Of a stretch of 64,000 nucleotides of DNA, positions 56,146 through 64,000 are shown one piece after another. The translations under genes and the position numbers were made by a program. Under the pieces are notes generated by a model. The model saw only the letters and a program-made list of their open reading frames with translations. It was not told the DNA's origin and made no database searches. The stretch comes from Streptosporangium amethystogenes (GTDB taxonomy: Bacteria; Actinomycetota; Actinomycetes; Streptosporangiales; Streptosporangiaceae): the NCBI RefSeq assembly GCF_000721075.1, contig NZ_JOEQ01000001.1:248001-312000 (forward strand). The letters are read 5' to 3'. How positions within the stretch are numbered: position 1 is the stretch's first letter; every line of letters begins with the position of its first letter.

Positions 56146-56923
56146 GCCGGCGCAGCACGACGTGGCCTGCCGCCATCGCCGCCACCGTCCATGCCAGCAA
56201 CCAGGCCAGACCTTCTCCCGCCCCGTAGGGCATCGGGCCGCCGGTCAGGTTGTCGGTGCTGCCCATGAAGGCCAGGTCGGCGAACAACGGCATGCGCAGG
56301 GACACCTCCACCGCCGCCGAAACGCCCGTCATCATCAGCATCAGCGGCAGGCCCATCAGCAGCATGAACACCACGGTCAGGGTGCCCGCCGCGCTGCGCA
56401 CCGCGGTGCCCACGCCGAGCGTCATCACCGACACCAGGGCGAAGAAGACACCGACCCCCAGCAGGTCGAGCGCGACCTCGGCGGGCGGCAGCGCGACATA
56501 GCCGCCGAACAGGTCGGCGGACAGCACCGCGTAGACGACCGCGGTGGCCACGGCCCCGGACAGCACTCCGGCGGCGAACATCACCGGCCCCACCACCAGC
56601 GCCTTCGCGGCGATCACCCGGCCGCGGATCGGCGTGGCCTGCAACGTGCTCCGGATGCTGCCCGACGCGTACTCCGAGGTGATCACCAGCATCGCCAGCG
56701 CGAACTGGGCGAACGAGGTCGCCGAGATCACCGGCTCGCTCGCCGGAAAGCGGGTTCCGCCGCCCTCGGCGCGGAGCATGTCCGTGGCCGTCGCCCCGCC
56801 CAGCATCAGCGCGCTCATCACCATGAGCGCCACCGCGCCGGCCAGGCACCACCAGGTGGAACGGACCGACCACAGCTTCGCCCACTCCGCGCCGACCGCC
56901 TGACCCAACTCCCTGGTCCGCAT
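56135..56923 (-). CDS. ABC-2 type permease without an ATPase neighbour
   Basis: The 262-aa protein starts MRTRELGQAVGAEWAKLWSV, preceded by GGGAG, and has six hydrophobic segments typical of ABC-2 permeases that sense antimicrobials in TCS-linked modules. No ATPase gene is adjacent; it must borrow one (perhaps the 58181 ATPase) or act alone. Its end overlaps the kinase start. Confidence 0.85.
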   Translation of the reverse strand: MRTRELGQAVGAEWAKLWSVRSTWWCLAGAVALMVMSALMLGGATATDMLRAEGGGTRFPASEPVISATSFAQFALAMLVITSEYASGSIRSTLQATPIRGRVIAAKALVVGPVMFAAGVLSGAVATAVVYAVLSADLFGGYVALPPAEVALDLLGVGVFFALVSVMTLGVGTAVRSAAGTLTVVFMLLMGLPLMLMMTGVSAAVEVSLRMPLFADLAFMGSTDNLTGGPMPYGAGEGLAWLLAWTVAAMAAGHVVLRRRDA

Positions 56924-57459
56924 ATTCACGCTCCCGCCTCTGAGGGCGCCGGAACATCCCCCGAGGCCGCGCCCGCAACAGCAGAGCACGGCTGAACTGC
57001 CGACCTGAACTTCAGCCGCCCATCGACAGGTAGCGGCGGAGGGCCACTCCGACGAGGGGCAGTGTGAGCCCGCCGGAGCTTTCGATCGCCGGCTTCACCG
57101 ACCACGTGCCGCCATCGAACGGATCACCATCAACGAGCGGCACGGCGCGCCGCGGACCGCGTGGTGCGAGGCGACGCTGAATCTGACCGGCGCGGTGCGC
57201 AGCGGGCCCGAGCCGGTCATCGAGCTGCGGGTACGCCGCGGCAAAGCCGGTGGTTGAAGTCTTCGGTGGTCTGACGCAAGCCCGTCTTCTCCCAGAGGAG
57301 TGGTGGCGGGCCCGCTCACGAGCAGTGATCAGGTCTCCCACGGCCACACGCTTACGGCCCGGCTTGCATCTTGGCTATTCAGTCTTGCTATGTACCAGTA
57401 GTCAGTGTTACTTTGTACCGGTAGTCAGCAACACCGAGTAGCTGAAGGGAGGTGTTTCC
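56924..57459. other. Intergenic region with a possible gene remnant
   Basis: On the plus strand 57109-57257 reads AAIERITINERHGAPRTAWC and ends ELRVRRGKAGG at a stop, without start or upstream support. It may be the end of a lost gene. The right part holds the padR promoter and direct repeats. Confidence 0.35.
57391..57428. promoter_or_regulatory. Direct-repeat operator upstream of padR
   Basis: TGTACCAGTAGTCAG (57391-57405) and TGTACCGGTAGTCAG (57414-57428) are 23 bp apart, about two helix turns, just before the padR start. Each has a central TACC-GGTA-type dyad. Autoregulation by PadR is inferred. Confidence 0.65.
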
Positions 57460-57789
57460 ATGGGCAAGCAGATGACGGAGATGCTCAAGGGAACGCTGGA
57501 GGGCATCGTCCTCGCGATCCTGTCCGGCCGGTCCGCGTACGGCTACGAGATCACGGCGTGGCTGCGGGATCAGGGCTTCTCCGACATCGCCGAGGGCACC
57601 ATCTACGCGCTGCTGGTCAGGATCGAGCAGCGCGGCCTCGTCGACGTGGAGAAGGTCCCGTCCGAGAAGGGACCGCCCCGCAAGGTGTTCTCCCTGAACG
57701 CTCAGGGACGGGAGTACCTCGAAGAGTTCTGGAGGACCTGGAGCTTCCTCACAGAACGGCTCGAACAGCTCCGCGAAGGAGACAAGTAG
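57460..57789 (+). CDS. PadR-family regulator
   Basis: The 109-aa winged-helix protein has LEGIVLAILSGRSAYGYEIT and EGTIYALLVRIEQRGLVDVE, then GPPRKVFSLNAQGREYLEEF. PadR repressors often respond to drugs or phenolics and control ABC exporters. Two nt before the DUF1048 gene. Confidence 0.94.
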   Translation: MGKQMTEMLKGTLEGIVLAILSGRSAYGYEITAWLRDQGFSDIAEGTIYALLVRIEQRGLVDVEKVPSEKGPPRKVFSLNAQGREYLEEFWRTWSFLTERLEQLREGDK

Positions 57790-57791
57790 CC

Positions 57792-58184
57792 ATGAACACA
57801 GGGTCGAACGAGCCGAAGAGTCGCTACCAGAAGTACCTGGGGCTGGTCATAGGGCCGCTTGAGGACAAGAGGCGCTACCGGCAGTACAAGGCACGCACGG
57901 AGCAGCTTCCGGCGAGCTATCACACGGCGATCGATGCGCTGCAGCGGTACATGCATTACTTCGGGCCGGGGGACTCGGACAGCCTGCTGGCGATGCTGGA
58001 CGATCTCGTCGATCTCTTCGAGCAGAGCGCGGCGAACGGAACCCCGCTCCGCGAAGTCGTCGGCGAAGACCCGGTGGAGTTCGCCGAGGCGTTCCTTCGG
58101 AACTACCCGAAGGGTTCGTGGATCAGCCGCGAGCGGAACCGGCTGAGCAACACCATCGATCGCGCCACGGGTGACAAGCCATGA
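57792..58184 (+). CDS. DUF1048 protein
   Basis: The 130-aa protein has QKYLGLVIGPLEDKRRYRQY, LQRYMHYFGPGDSDSLLAML and DPVEFAEAFLRNYPKGSWIS, the DUF1048 pattern commonly linked to PadR and drug-export ABC genes. Helical, no TM. Its stop overlaps the ATPase start (ATGA). Confidence 0.88.
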   Translation: MNTGSNEPKSRYQKYLGLVIGPLEDKRRYRQYKARTEQLPASYHTAIDALQRYMHYFGPGDSDSLLAMLDDLVDLFEQSAANGTPLREVVGEDPVEFAEAFLRNYPKGSWISRERNRLSNTIDRATGDKP

Positions 58185-59005
58185 CGAAACAGAGAACGGA
58201 TATCCGGATGACAGCCGATCAGGTCCAGGGCCCCGCGATCCACGTGCAGGGCCTGGAGAAGTCGTACAAGGAGCTGCGGGTGCTGCGCGGCGTGGACTTC
58301 GACGTGGCGCGCGGCAGCATCTTCGCCCTGCTCGGCTCCAACGGGGCGGGCAAGACCACGGTCGTGAAGATCCTGTCCACGCTGCTCAAGGCCGACGCGG
58401 GCACGGCCGGCGTCAACGGCTTCGACGTCGCCACGCGGGCCGCGGACGTGCGGGAGTCCATCAGCCTCACCGGACAGTTCGCCGCCGTCGACGAGATCCT
58501 CACCGGCCGGGAGAACCTCGTGCTGGTCGCCCGGCTGCGGCACCTCAAGAACCCGGGCAGGATCGCCGATGACCTGCTCGCCCGTTTCTCACTGACCGAC
58601 GCGGGCGCGCGGAAGGCGTCGACGTATTCGGGGGGCATGCGCCGCCGCCTGGACATCGCGATGAGCCTCATCGGCGATCCGCCGGTCATCTTCCTCGACG
58701 AGCCGACGACCGGGCTCGACCCCCAGGCACGCATCGAGGTGTGGCAGGCCGTCAAGGAACTCGCCGCCCGGGGTACGACGGTGCTGCTCACCACGCAGTA
58801 TCTGGACGAGGCCGAACACCTCGCCGACCGGATCGCGATCCTGCACGAGGGCCGGATCATCGTGAACGGCACCCTGGCCGAGCTCAAGCGACTGCTCCCG
58901 CCCGCCAAGGTCGAGTACGTCGAGAAGCAGCCGACCCTTGAGGAAGTCTTCCTCGCGCTCGTCGGTGACAACGGCAAGAACCGCAATGTCGGCACGAACG
59001 CGTAA
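58181..59005 (+). CDS. ABC exporter ATPase (DrrA type)
   Basis: The 274-aa ATPase has Walker A GSNGAGKTTVVKIL, signature YSGGMRRRLDIA, Walker B VIFLDEPTTGLDP and a C-terminal LEEVFLALVG extension. It fits daunorubicin-resistance-type exporters. It is followed by the DrrB-like permease. Confidence 0.92.
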   Translation: MTKQRTDIRMTADQVQGPAIHVQGLEKSYKELRVLRGVDFDVARGSIFALLGSNGAGKTTVVKILSTLLKADAGTAGVNGFDVATRAADVRESISLTGQFAAVDEILTGRENLVLVARLRHLKNPGRIADDLLARFSLTDAGARKASTYSGGMRRRLDIAMSLIGDPPVIFLDEPTTGLDPQARIEVWQAVKELAARGTTVLLTTQYLDEAEHLADRIAILHEGRIIVNGTLAELKRLLPPAKVEYVEKQPTLEEVFLALVGDNGKNRNVGTNA

Positions 59006-59014
59006 GGAACAACG

Positions 59015-59776
59015 ATGACCAAGCATTTCCTCGGCGACACCGCCGTCCTGCTGGGACGGTCCCTGCGCCACATCATGCGCAGCCCGGACACCATCATCAC
59101 CACCGCGATCATGCCGATCGCCATGATGCTGATGTTCGTCTACGTGTTCGGCGGCGCGATCAACACCGGATCGGATTCGTATGTGAACTACCAGCTGCCC
59201 GGCATCCTGCTCATCACGGTCGCCTCGGGCATCGCCTACACCGCGTACCGGCTGTTCATGGACATGAAGGGCGGCATCTTCGAGCGCTTCCAGTCCATGC
59301 CGACCGCACGCTCGTCGGTGCTGTGGGCGCACGTGCTGACCTCGCTGATCGCCAATGTGATCTCGCTCGTGGTCGTCGTGCTCGTCGCCCTGCTCATGGG
59401 TTTTCGCTCGGGGGCGGGAGTGCCGGCGTGGCTCGCGGTCGCCGGCATCCTGATCCTGTTCACCCTGGCGCTGACGTGGATCGCCGTCATCCCCGGCCTG
59501 TCCGCCAAGACCGTGGAAGGCGCGAGCGCGTTCTCCTACCCGCTCATCTTCCTGCCGTTCCTCAGTTCGGCCTTCGTGCCCACCGACACCATGCCCGGCC
59601 CGCTGCGCGCCTTCGCCGAGCACCAGCCGGTGACCTCCATCGTCAACGCCATCCGCCACCTGTTCGCACAGCAGCCGGTCGGCACCGACATCTGGATCGC
59701 CCTGGCCTGGTGTGTCGGCATCCTCATCGTCGCCTACGTCTTCGCCATGAACACCTACCGCCGCAAGACCGCCTAG
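59015..59776 (+). CDS. ABC exporter permease (DrrB type)
   Basis: The 253-aa permease has six TM helices (MPIAMMLMFVYVFGGAINTG, VISLVVVVLVALLMGFRSGA) and the DrrB signature LIFLPFLSSAFVPTDTMPG. It lies 9 bp after the ATPase. Together they likely export a lipophilic compound. Confidence 0.92.
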   Translation: MTKHFLGDTAVLLGRSLRHIMRSPDTIITTAIMPIAMMLMFVYVFGGAINTGSDSYVNYQLPGILLITVASGIAYTAYRLFMDMKGGIFERFQSMPTARSSVLWAHVLTSLIANVISLVVVVLVALLMGFRSGAGVPAWLAVAGILILFTLALTWIAVIPGLSAKTVEGASAFSYPLIFLPFLSSAFVPTDTMPGPLRAFAEHQPVTSIVNAIRHLFAQQPVGTDIWIALAWCVGILIVAYVFAMNTYRRKTA

Positions 59777-59802
59777 AGCCGTGTCGATACTGCGACACGG
59801 CT
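59777..59802 (+). terminator. Terminator after the ABC exporter
   Basis: AGCCGTGTCG-ATACTG-CGACACGGCT is a perfect 10-bp stem followed by TTC, at the end of the exporter operon. Confidence 0.85.
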
Positions 59803-59863
59803 TTCAAGTCACACCAAACACATAATATCGCGACTTCGCCCCAGGCCGATGAGAGGAATGACC

Positions 59864-61063
59864 ATGGAACACACCATCACCACGATGCCGACCGCACGTC
59901 AGCCCGGCTGTCCCTTCGACCCGCCCAAGGAGCTGATCGAGGCCCGCGAGCACGGCCCGATCAGCCGCTACACCTTCCCCGACGGACACCAGGGCTGGCT
60001 GGTCACCGGTTACGACCTGGTCAGGTCGGTCCTGGCCGATCCGCGGTTCAGCTCACGCAGGGAGCTCATGCGCCACCATCCGCTGGTCGACCTCGGCGAG
60101 ATCGAGGTGCCTCCGGCGCCGCCCGGCGAGTTCCTGCTGATGGACGAGCCGCAGCACGGGCGCTATCGGAAACCGCTGGTGGGCAAGTTCACCGTACGGC
60201 GGATGCGCCAGCTCACCGAGCGCGTCGAGCAGGTCACCACCGAGCACCTGGACGCGATGGAGCAGGCCGGGCCGTCGGCGGACCTGGTGACCGCGTTCGC
60301 CAAGCCCATCCCCTCCATCATCATCTGTGAGCTGCTGGGAGTGCCGTACGAGGACCGGGGCTCCTTCCAGGAGAACATCGACACGTTCCTCGGCGGGGAG
60401 GTCGGCGACGAGGAACTGATCGCGGCCTACATCGCGACCCAGAAATACCTCGCCGAGCTGGTGGCCGCCAAGCGCGCCAACCCCACCGACGACGTGCTCA
60501 GCGACCTGCTCGACAGCGACCTGACCGACGAGGAGCTGAAGGGCATGGCCCTGATCCTGCTCTCGGCCGGGTTCGACACCACCGCGAACATGCTCGCGCT
60601 GGGCACCTTCGCCCTGCTGCGGAATCCGGAGCAACTCGCCGCGCTGCGCACCGAGCCCGCGCTCATCGACGGGGCCATGGAGGAGCTGCTGCGGTATCTG
60701 AGCGTCGCCAAGCAGTTCATGAGGACGGCGCTGGAGGACGTCGAGCTGGGCGGCCGGACCATCAGGGCCGGCTCGATGGTCATCCTGTCGTACAACACCG
60801 CCAACCGCGACCCCGAGCGCTTCACCGACCCCCAGGTGCTCGACCTGCGCAGGCAGGACGGCGGGCACCTGGCCTTCGGCCACGGCATCCACCTGTGCCT
60901 GGGGCAGCAGTTGGCCCGCGTCGAGATGCGGGTCGCGCTCCCCGCGCTGCTCAACCGCTTCCCCACCCTGCGCCTGGCCGTACCGGCTGAAGAGGTCGCC
61001 CTGCGCCCGGAGAGCGCGGACATCTACGGGGTCAAGAGCCTCCCGGTCACCTGGGACGTATGA
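59864..61063 (+). CDS. Cytochrome P450
   Basis: The 399-aa P450 has the I-helix AGFDTT motif, the K-helix EELLRYL and the heme loop FGHGIHLCLGQQ with ligand C345. ATG 59864 is preferred because GAGAGG lies 7 nt upstream; 59858 and 59849 are alternatives. It needs a ferredoxin not encoded nearby. CYP107-like family is possible; substrate unknown. Confidence 0.92.
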   Translation: MEHTITTMPTARQPGCPFDPPKELIEAREHGPISRYTFPDGHQGWLVTGYDLVRSVLADPRFSSRRELMRHHPLVDLGEIEVPPAPPGEFLLMDEPQHGRYRKPLVGKFTVRRMRQLTERVEQVTTEHLDAMEQAGPSADLVTAFAKPIPSIIICELLGVPYEDRGSFQENIDTFLGGEVGDEELIAAYIATQKYLAELVAAKRANPTDDVLSDLLDSDLTDEELKGMALILLSAGFDTTANMLALGTFALLRNPEQLAALRTEPALIDGAMEELLRYLSVAKQFMRTALEDVELGGRTIRAGSMVILSYNTANRDPERFTDPQVLDLRRQDGGHLAFGHGIHLCLGQQLARVEMRVALPALLNRFPTLRLAVPAEEVALRPESADIYGVKSLPVTWDV

Positions 61064-61394
61064 CCGGGAGGCGTTCGACCGGCTCGCGCACGAGTTCACC
61101 GGGGCACTCGACGAGGTCGTGCAGCCGTTCGAGCCAGGACGTGAGAAACGGCCGCTCAACCCTGGCCACCCGGGGGTGTGAATCCGGTCTCCGCTGCCAC
61201 CGAACGTTCATCACCTCTGGATGCCGCCTCCAGGCCGATGATCGGCATCTCCAACGCCTGCGCGAAGTCCGCCTCCGAGTCCTCCTTCTCTTGTGATGCG
61301 GAGCGTCGTCCCGGATCTCCCGGGGAAGGCGCCTCCCCGAGCACCGTACCCACGGCTAAGCGACCGTCCTCGACCCTCAGGTGATCATCGGTGG
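61064..61394. other. Intergenic with a coding-like remnant
   Basis: Right after the P450 stop, the frame at 61061-61181 reads YDREAFDRLAHEFTGALDEV and continues to a stop without a good start, so it may be a truncated gene or an artefact. A minus-strand frame (61156-61353) encodes 65 residues with no known similarity. Confidence 0.35.
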
Positions 61395-62300
61395 CTATGC
61401 CCCGTAGACCGGCTCGGGGTCGGGGGTCTCGGTGAGCAGTTCGGCGACCGCGTCGCCGATGTCGGCCGGGTTCCAGCGGGCGCCCCGGTCGACACGGGGG
61501 CCGTGGCGCCAGCCGTCGGCCAGCGAGATGACACCGCCCTCCACCTCGAAGACCCGGCCGGTGACGTGCCCGGAGGCGGCCGATCCGAGCCAGGTCACCA
61601 GGGGGGCGATGTTGGCCGGGTCCATGGCGTCGAAGCCGTCCTCGGGTCTGGCCATCATGGTGGCGAAGACCTCCTCGGTCATCCGGGTACGGGCGGCCGG
61701 GGCGATCGCGTTCACCGTGACGCCGTAGCGGCCGAGTTCGGCGGCGGCGACCTGGGTGAGCGCGACGATGCCGGCCTTGGCCGCGGAGTAGTTGCCCTGG
61801 GCGACGCTGCCGAGCAGTCCGGCCCCCGAGGAGGTGTTGATCACTCGGGCGTCCACCGGGTCACCCGCCTTCGAGCGTTCCCGCCAGTGCGCGCCCGCGT
61901 GCCGGAGCGGCAGGAAGTGGCCCTTGAGGTGGACCCGGATCACGTCGTCCCACTCCTGCTCGGTCATCGAGACCAGCATCCGGTCACGGACGAAACCGGC
62001 GTTGTTCACCAGTGTGTCCAGCCGCCCGAAGGCGCTCATCGCCGTCTTGACCAGCCGGTCGGCGCCGTCCCAGTCGGTGACGTCGTCGCTGTTGGCGATG
62101 GCCCGGCCGCCCAGGGCGCGGATCTCCTCGACCACCCGCAGGGCCGGGTCGCCAGAGTGCCCGTCCCCCTCGCGGCCGGTGCCGAGGTCGTTGACCACGA
62201 CCCTGGCCCCCTGCCGGGCGAACTCCAGGGCGTGCTCCCTGCCGATGCCGCGCCCGGCACCGGTCACGATCACCACGCGCCCGTCACAGATCCCGCCCAT
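61395..62300 (-). CDS. Short-chain dehydrogenase, Rv3548c type
   Basis: The 301-aa SDR has VIVTGAGRGIGREHALEFAR, VNNAGFVRDRMLVSMTEQEW, active-site YSAAK and a long C-terminal tail beyond VFEVEGGVISLADGWRHGP. It matches Rv3548c in length and order of neighbours (Rv3548c, Rv3549c, echA20). It probably acts in steroid ring degradation. ATG 62300 is preceded by GAAAGGGG. Confidence 0.83.
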   Translation of the reverse strand: MGGICDGRVVIVTGAGRGIGREHALEFARQGARVVVNDLGTGREGDGHSGDPALRVVEEIRALGGRAIANSDDVTDWDGADRLVKTAMSAFGRLDTLVNNAGFVRDRMLVSMTEQEWDDVIRVHLKGHFLPLRHAGAHWRERSKAGDPVDARVINTSSGAGLLGSVAQGNYSAAKAGIVALTQVAAAELGRYGVTVNAIAPAARTRMTEEVFATMMARPEDGFDAMDPANIAPLVTWLGSAASGHVTGRVFEVEGGVISLADGWRHGPRVDRGARWNPADIGDAVAELLTETPDPEPVYGA

Positions 62301-62357
62301 GCCTGGGCCCCTTTCGTCGTGATCATGCAGAGTGATCATGCAGAGTTTCCCGGTTGT

Positions 62358-63185
62358 TCACCCGTCGTGTCCAGACGCGATCCGGCGCCAGGCGGGGATC
62401 TCCCCGCCGCCGTGTACGAGGATCTCCGCGCCGGTCACGTAGCCGGGGACGGCCAGCCACAGGCACACCTCGGCCACGTCGGCGGGACGGGCCATCCGGC
62501 CCGCGGGAACGGCGGCGCCCATCCGCGCGACCCCCGCGGGACCGCCGTAGTGGTCCGCCGAGTCCTCCGTCTCGGCGAGGCCGACGACCACCGTGTTGAC
62601 CCGCACCCGCGGCGCCCACTCGGCGGCCAGGCAGGCGGCCAGGTGGTGCAGGCCCGCCTTGGCCGCGCCGTACGCGGAGGTGCCCGGGGAGGGGCGGGTA
62701 CCGCTGGAGCTGCCGATCATGATGACCGAGCCGCCGGAGGTGGCGAGCAGGGGGTGGGCGCGCTGGGCGACCAGTAGCGGGGCGATCAGGTTGAGTTCCA
62801 CGATCCGGGCGTGCAGCCGCGGGGAGGTTCCGGCCAGGAGCGCCTGCGGTGAGCCGCCGGCGTTGTTGACCACCGTGTCGAGCCTTCCGTACCGCTCCTC
62901 GACCTCGGCGACCAGCCGGTCCACGTCCGCCGCGTCGCGCACGTCGGCCGTGACGAACGTCAGGCCCTCGGGCAAGGGTTCGGGTTTCCTCCGGGCGCAC
63001 ACCACCACCTCGGCCCCGGCGGCGAGGAAGGCACCGGCTATGCCTGCGCCGAGCCCCCTGGTGCCACCGGTCACCAGCACGACCGATCCGGTGTGGTCGT
63101 AGCGGACCCGGCCGGAGGCTCCGCCAGTTCCACGAGCCTCGCCGTCCACACCGGCCGTGCGATCCGCATCGCCCTTGGCGTTCAC
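62358..63185 (-). CDS. Short-chain dehydrogenase, Rv3549c type
   Basis: The 275-aa SDR has VLVTGGTRGLGAGIAGAFLA, VNNAGGSPQALLAGTSP and active-site YGAAK. It precedes the Rv3548c-type SDR and diverges from echA20, as in M. tuberculosis. GTG 63185 is preferred because GGAGG lies 8 nt upstream. Its role within the pathway is not established. Confidence 0.8.
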   Translation of the reverse strand: MNAKGDADRTAGVDGEARGTGGASGRVRYDHTGSVVLVTGGTRGLGAGIAGAFLAAGAEVVVCARRKPEPLPEGLTFVTADVRDAADVDRLVAEVEERYGRLDTVVNNAGGSPQALLAGTSPRLHARIVELNLIAPLLVAQRAHPLLATSGGSVIMIGSSSGTRPSPGTSAYGAAKAGLHHLAACLAAEWAPRVRVNTVVVGLAETEDSADHYGGPAGVARMGAAVPAGRMARPADVAEVCLWLAVPGYVTGAEILVHGGGEIPAWRRIASGHDG

Positions 63186-63337
63186 GGCGCTCGCCTCCTC
63201 GCCCTCGTCCTCGAAGCGGTCACCCGGGGAGTCCCCGGAAGACCGGCCGCCGTCCCAGGTGGGCCGGCCGAGCCTCGAACCGGCCACCGGGATGCCACCG
63301 GGCGCACTCCTGCGGCCGACCGTCGCGTGCTACCGTA

Positions 63338-63353
63338 CCAAGCAAGCGTTAGG
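63338..63353. promoter_or_regulatory. KstR2-like operator, site 5 (degenerate)
   Basis: CCAAGCAAGCGTTAGG lies in the divergent SDR/echA20 region, 18 bp before the echA20 ATG. It keeps the left arm and has two mismatches to the KstR2 motif on the right. Confidence 0.6.
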
Positions 63354-63371
63354 TGCGAACAGTGAGGCGCG

Positions 63372-64000
63372 ATGAGAATCACCCTTCACGGCGGCGGAGC
63401 GGTCGCCGAGGTCGTAGTGGACGTGCCACCGGTCAACGCGTTACCCGTCTCCGGCTGGTTCGAGCTGGCCGAGGCCGTCCAGGAGGCCGGGCACGCGCCC
63501 GAGACCCGCGTCGTGGTGCTGCGCGCGGAGGGGCGAGGGTTCAACGCCGGGGTGGACGTCAAGGAGATGCAGGCCACCACCGGGCACGCCGCGCTGGTCG
63601 GCGCCAACCGCGGGTGCTTCGCGGCGTTCGCGGCGATCTACGAGTGCGAGGTCCCGGTGATCGCCGCCGTGCACGGGTTCTGCCTCGGTGGCGGGGTCGG
63701 GCTGGCGGGCAACGCCGACATCGTGGTGGCCTCCGACGACGCCTACTTCGGCCTGCCCGAGGTGGACCGGGGCGCGCTCGGCGCGGCCACCCACCTGGCC
63801 AGGCTGGTCCCCCAGCATCTGATGCGGGCCATGGTCTACACGTGCCGCACCGTCACCGCCGCCGAACTGCACGCCTTCGGCTCGGTGCTGGAGGTCGTGC
63901 CCCGCGACCGGCTGCGCGAGACCGCCTTCGAGGTCGCCGCCCAGATCGCCGGAAAGGACCCGTACGTCATCCGCCGGGCCAAGGAGTCGCTGAACGGCAT
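63372..64000 (+). CDS. echA20: Enoyl-CoA hydratase-like ring hydrolase EchA20 (truncated by window end)
   Basis: The visible 209 codons match EchA20: VDVPPVNALPVSGWFELAEA, VVLRAEGRGFNAGVDVKEMQ, VIAAVHGFCLGGGVGLAGNA and FGLPEVDRGALGAATHLARL. EchA20 hydrolyses the D-ring of a steroid-derived CoA thioester, a key HIP pathway step. It diverges from the Rv3549c-type SDR. In mycobacteria ipdA and ipdB follow; they would lie beyond the window. Confidence 0.93.
   Translation, partial: MRITLHGGGAVAEVVVDVPPVNALPVSGWFELAEAVQEAGHAPETRVVVLRAEGRGFNAGVDVKEMQATTGHAALVGANRGCFAAFAAIYECEVPVIAAVHGFCLGGGVGLAGNADIVVASDDAYFGLPEVDRGALGAATHLARLVPQHLMRAMVYTCRTVTAAELHAFGSVLEVVPRDRLRETAFEVAAQIAGKDPYVIRRAKESLNG

Noticed and set aside
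61156..61353. Small minus-strand frame after the P450
   Set aside because: No start signal or similarity.

Overview
The window is chromosomal DNA from a high-GC actinomycete. GC-rich codon use, many GTG/TTG starts, 4-nt stop/start overlaps, DUF397/XRE and DUF4439/DUF4236 genes and mycobacterium-like steroid-catabolism genes all point there. A filamentous Streptosporangium/Nonomuraea-type organism fits, but the species cannot be fixed from sequence alone. No tRNA, rRNA, CRISPR array or intact insertion sequence was seen.

Layout. (1) 1-9412, minus strand: the conserved translation block rimP-nusA-ylxR-infB-DUF503-rbfA-nrnA-truB-ribF, then the start of rpsO. (2) 9605-13768: a split lipoprotein/DUF4439 pair, two tandem DUF4236 genes, proS and a membrane protein. 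(3) 13881-20456: a lipid/steroid catabolic set (acyl-CoA dehydrogenase, luciferase-like monooxygenase, a degenerate PaaK-like protein, a FadD3-like ligase) followed by FprA. (4) 20516-25292: housekeeping and accessory genes (secreted protein, aldolase-like DUF6986, CutC, GNAT, GntR). (5) 25478-29862: a second catabolic set (DUF35 plus Ltp thiolase, divergent from flavin reductase, FadE30 and IpdF). (6) 30125-45923: a modular GH18 chitinase, two SDRs, DUF2252, a complete oligopeptide ABC transporter, an M14 carboxypeptidase and an ATP-grasp protein. (7) 45924-57459: a patchy accessory region with a large inverted repeat, two small lipoproteins, a DUF397/XRE/ATPase locus, an ECF42-like sigma factor with two DGPF/YCII proteins, a duplicated sigma-gene fragment, DUF1254, a LuxR two-component system and an orphan ABC permease. 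(8) 57460-61063: PadR-DUF1048-ABC exporter plus a cytochrome P450. (9) 61395-64000: two SDRs divergent from echA20, in the order seen at Rv3548c-Rv3549c-echA20 of M. tuberculosis.

How it fits together. Sets 3, 5 and 9 look like parts of one steroid C/D-ring (HIP) degradation regulon. FadD3 would activate HIP. FadE30 and IpdF would act on 5-hydroxy-HIP-CoA. EchA20 would open ring D. All three sets carry a shared dyad, CCAAGCRAGCGCTTGG, next to their starts. It overlaps the published mycobacterial KstR2 motif AnCAAGnnCTTGnT, and one copy matches that motif fully. The regulator gene and ipdAB are not in the window; they may lie beyond the right edge. Further candidate control elements include a hairpin covering the Shine-Dalgarno of the peptide-binding protein, twin palindromes in front of the XRE gene, paired operators at the GntR locus and direct repeats in front of padR.
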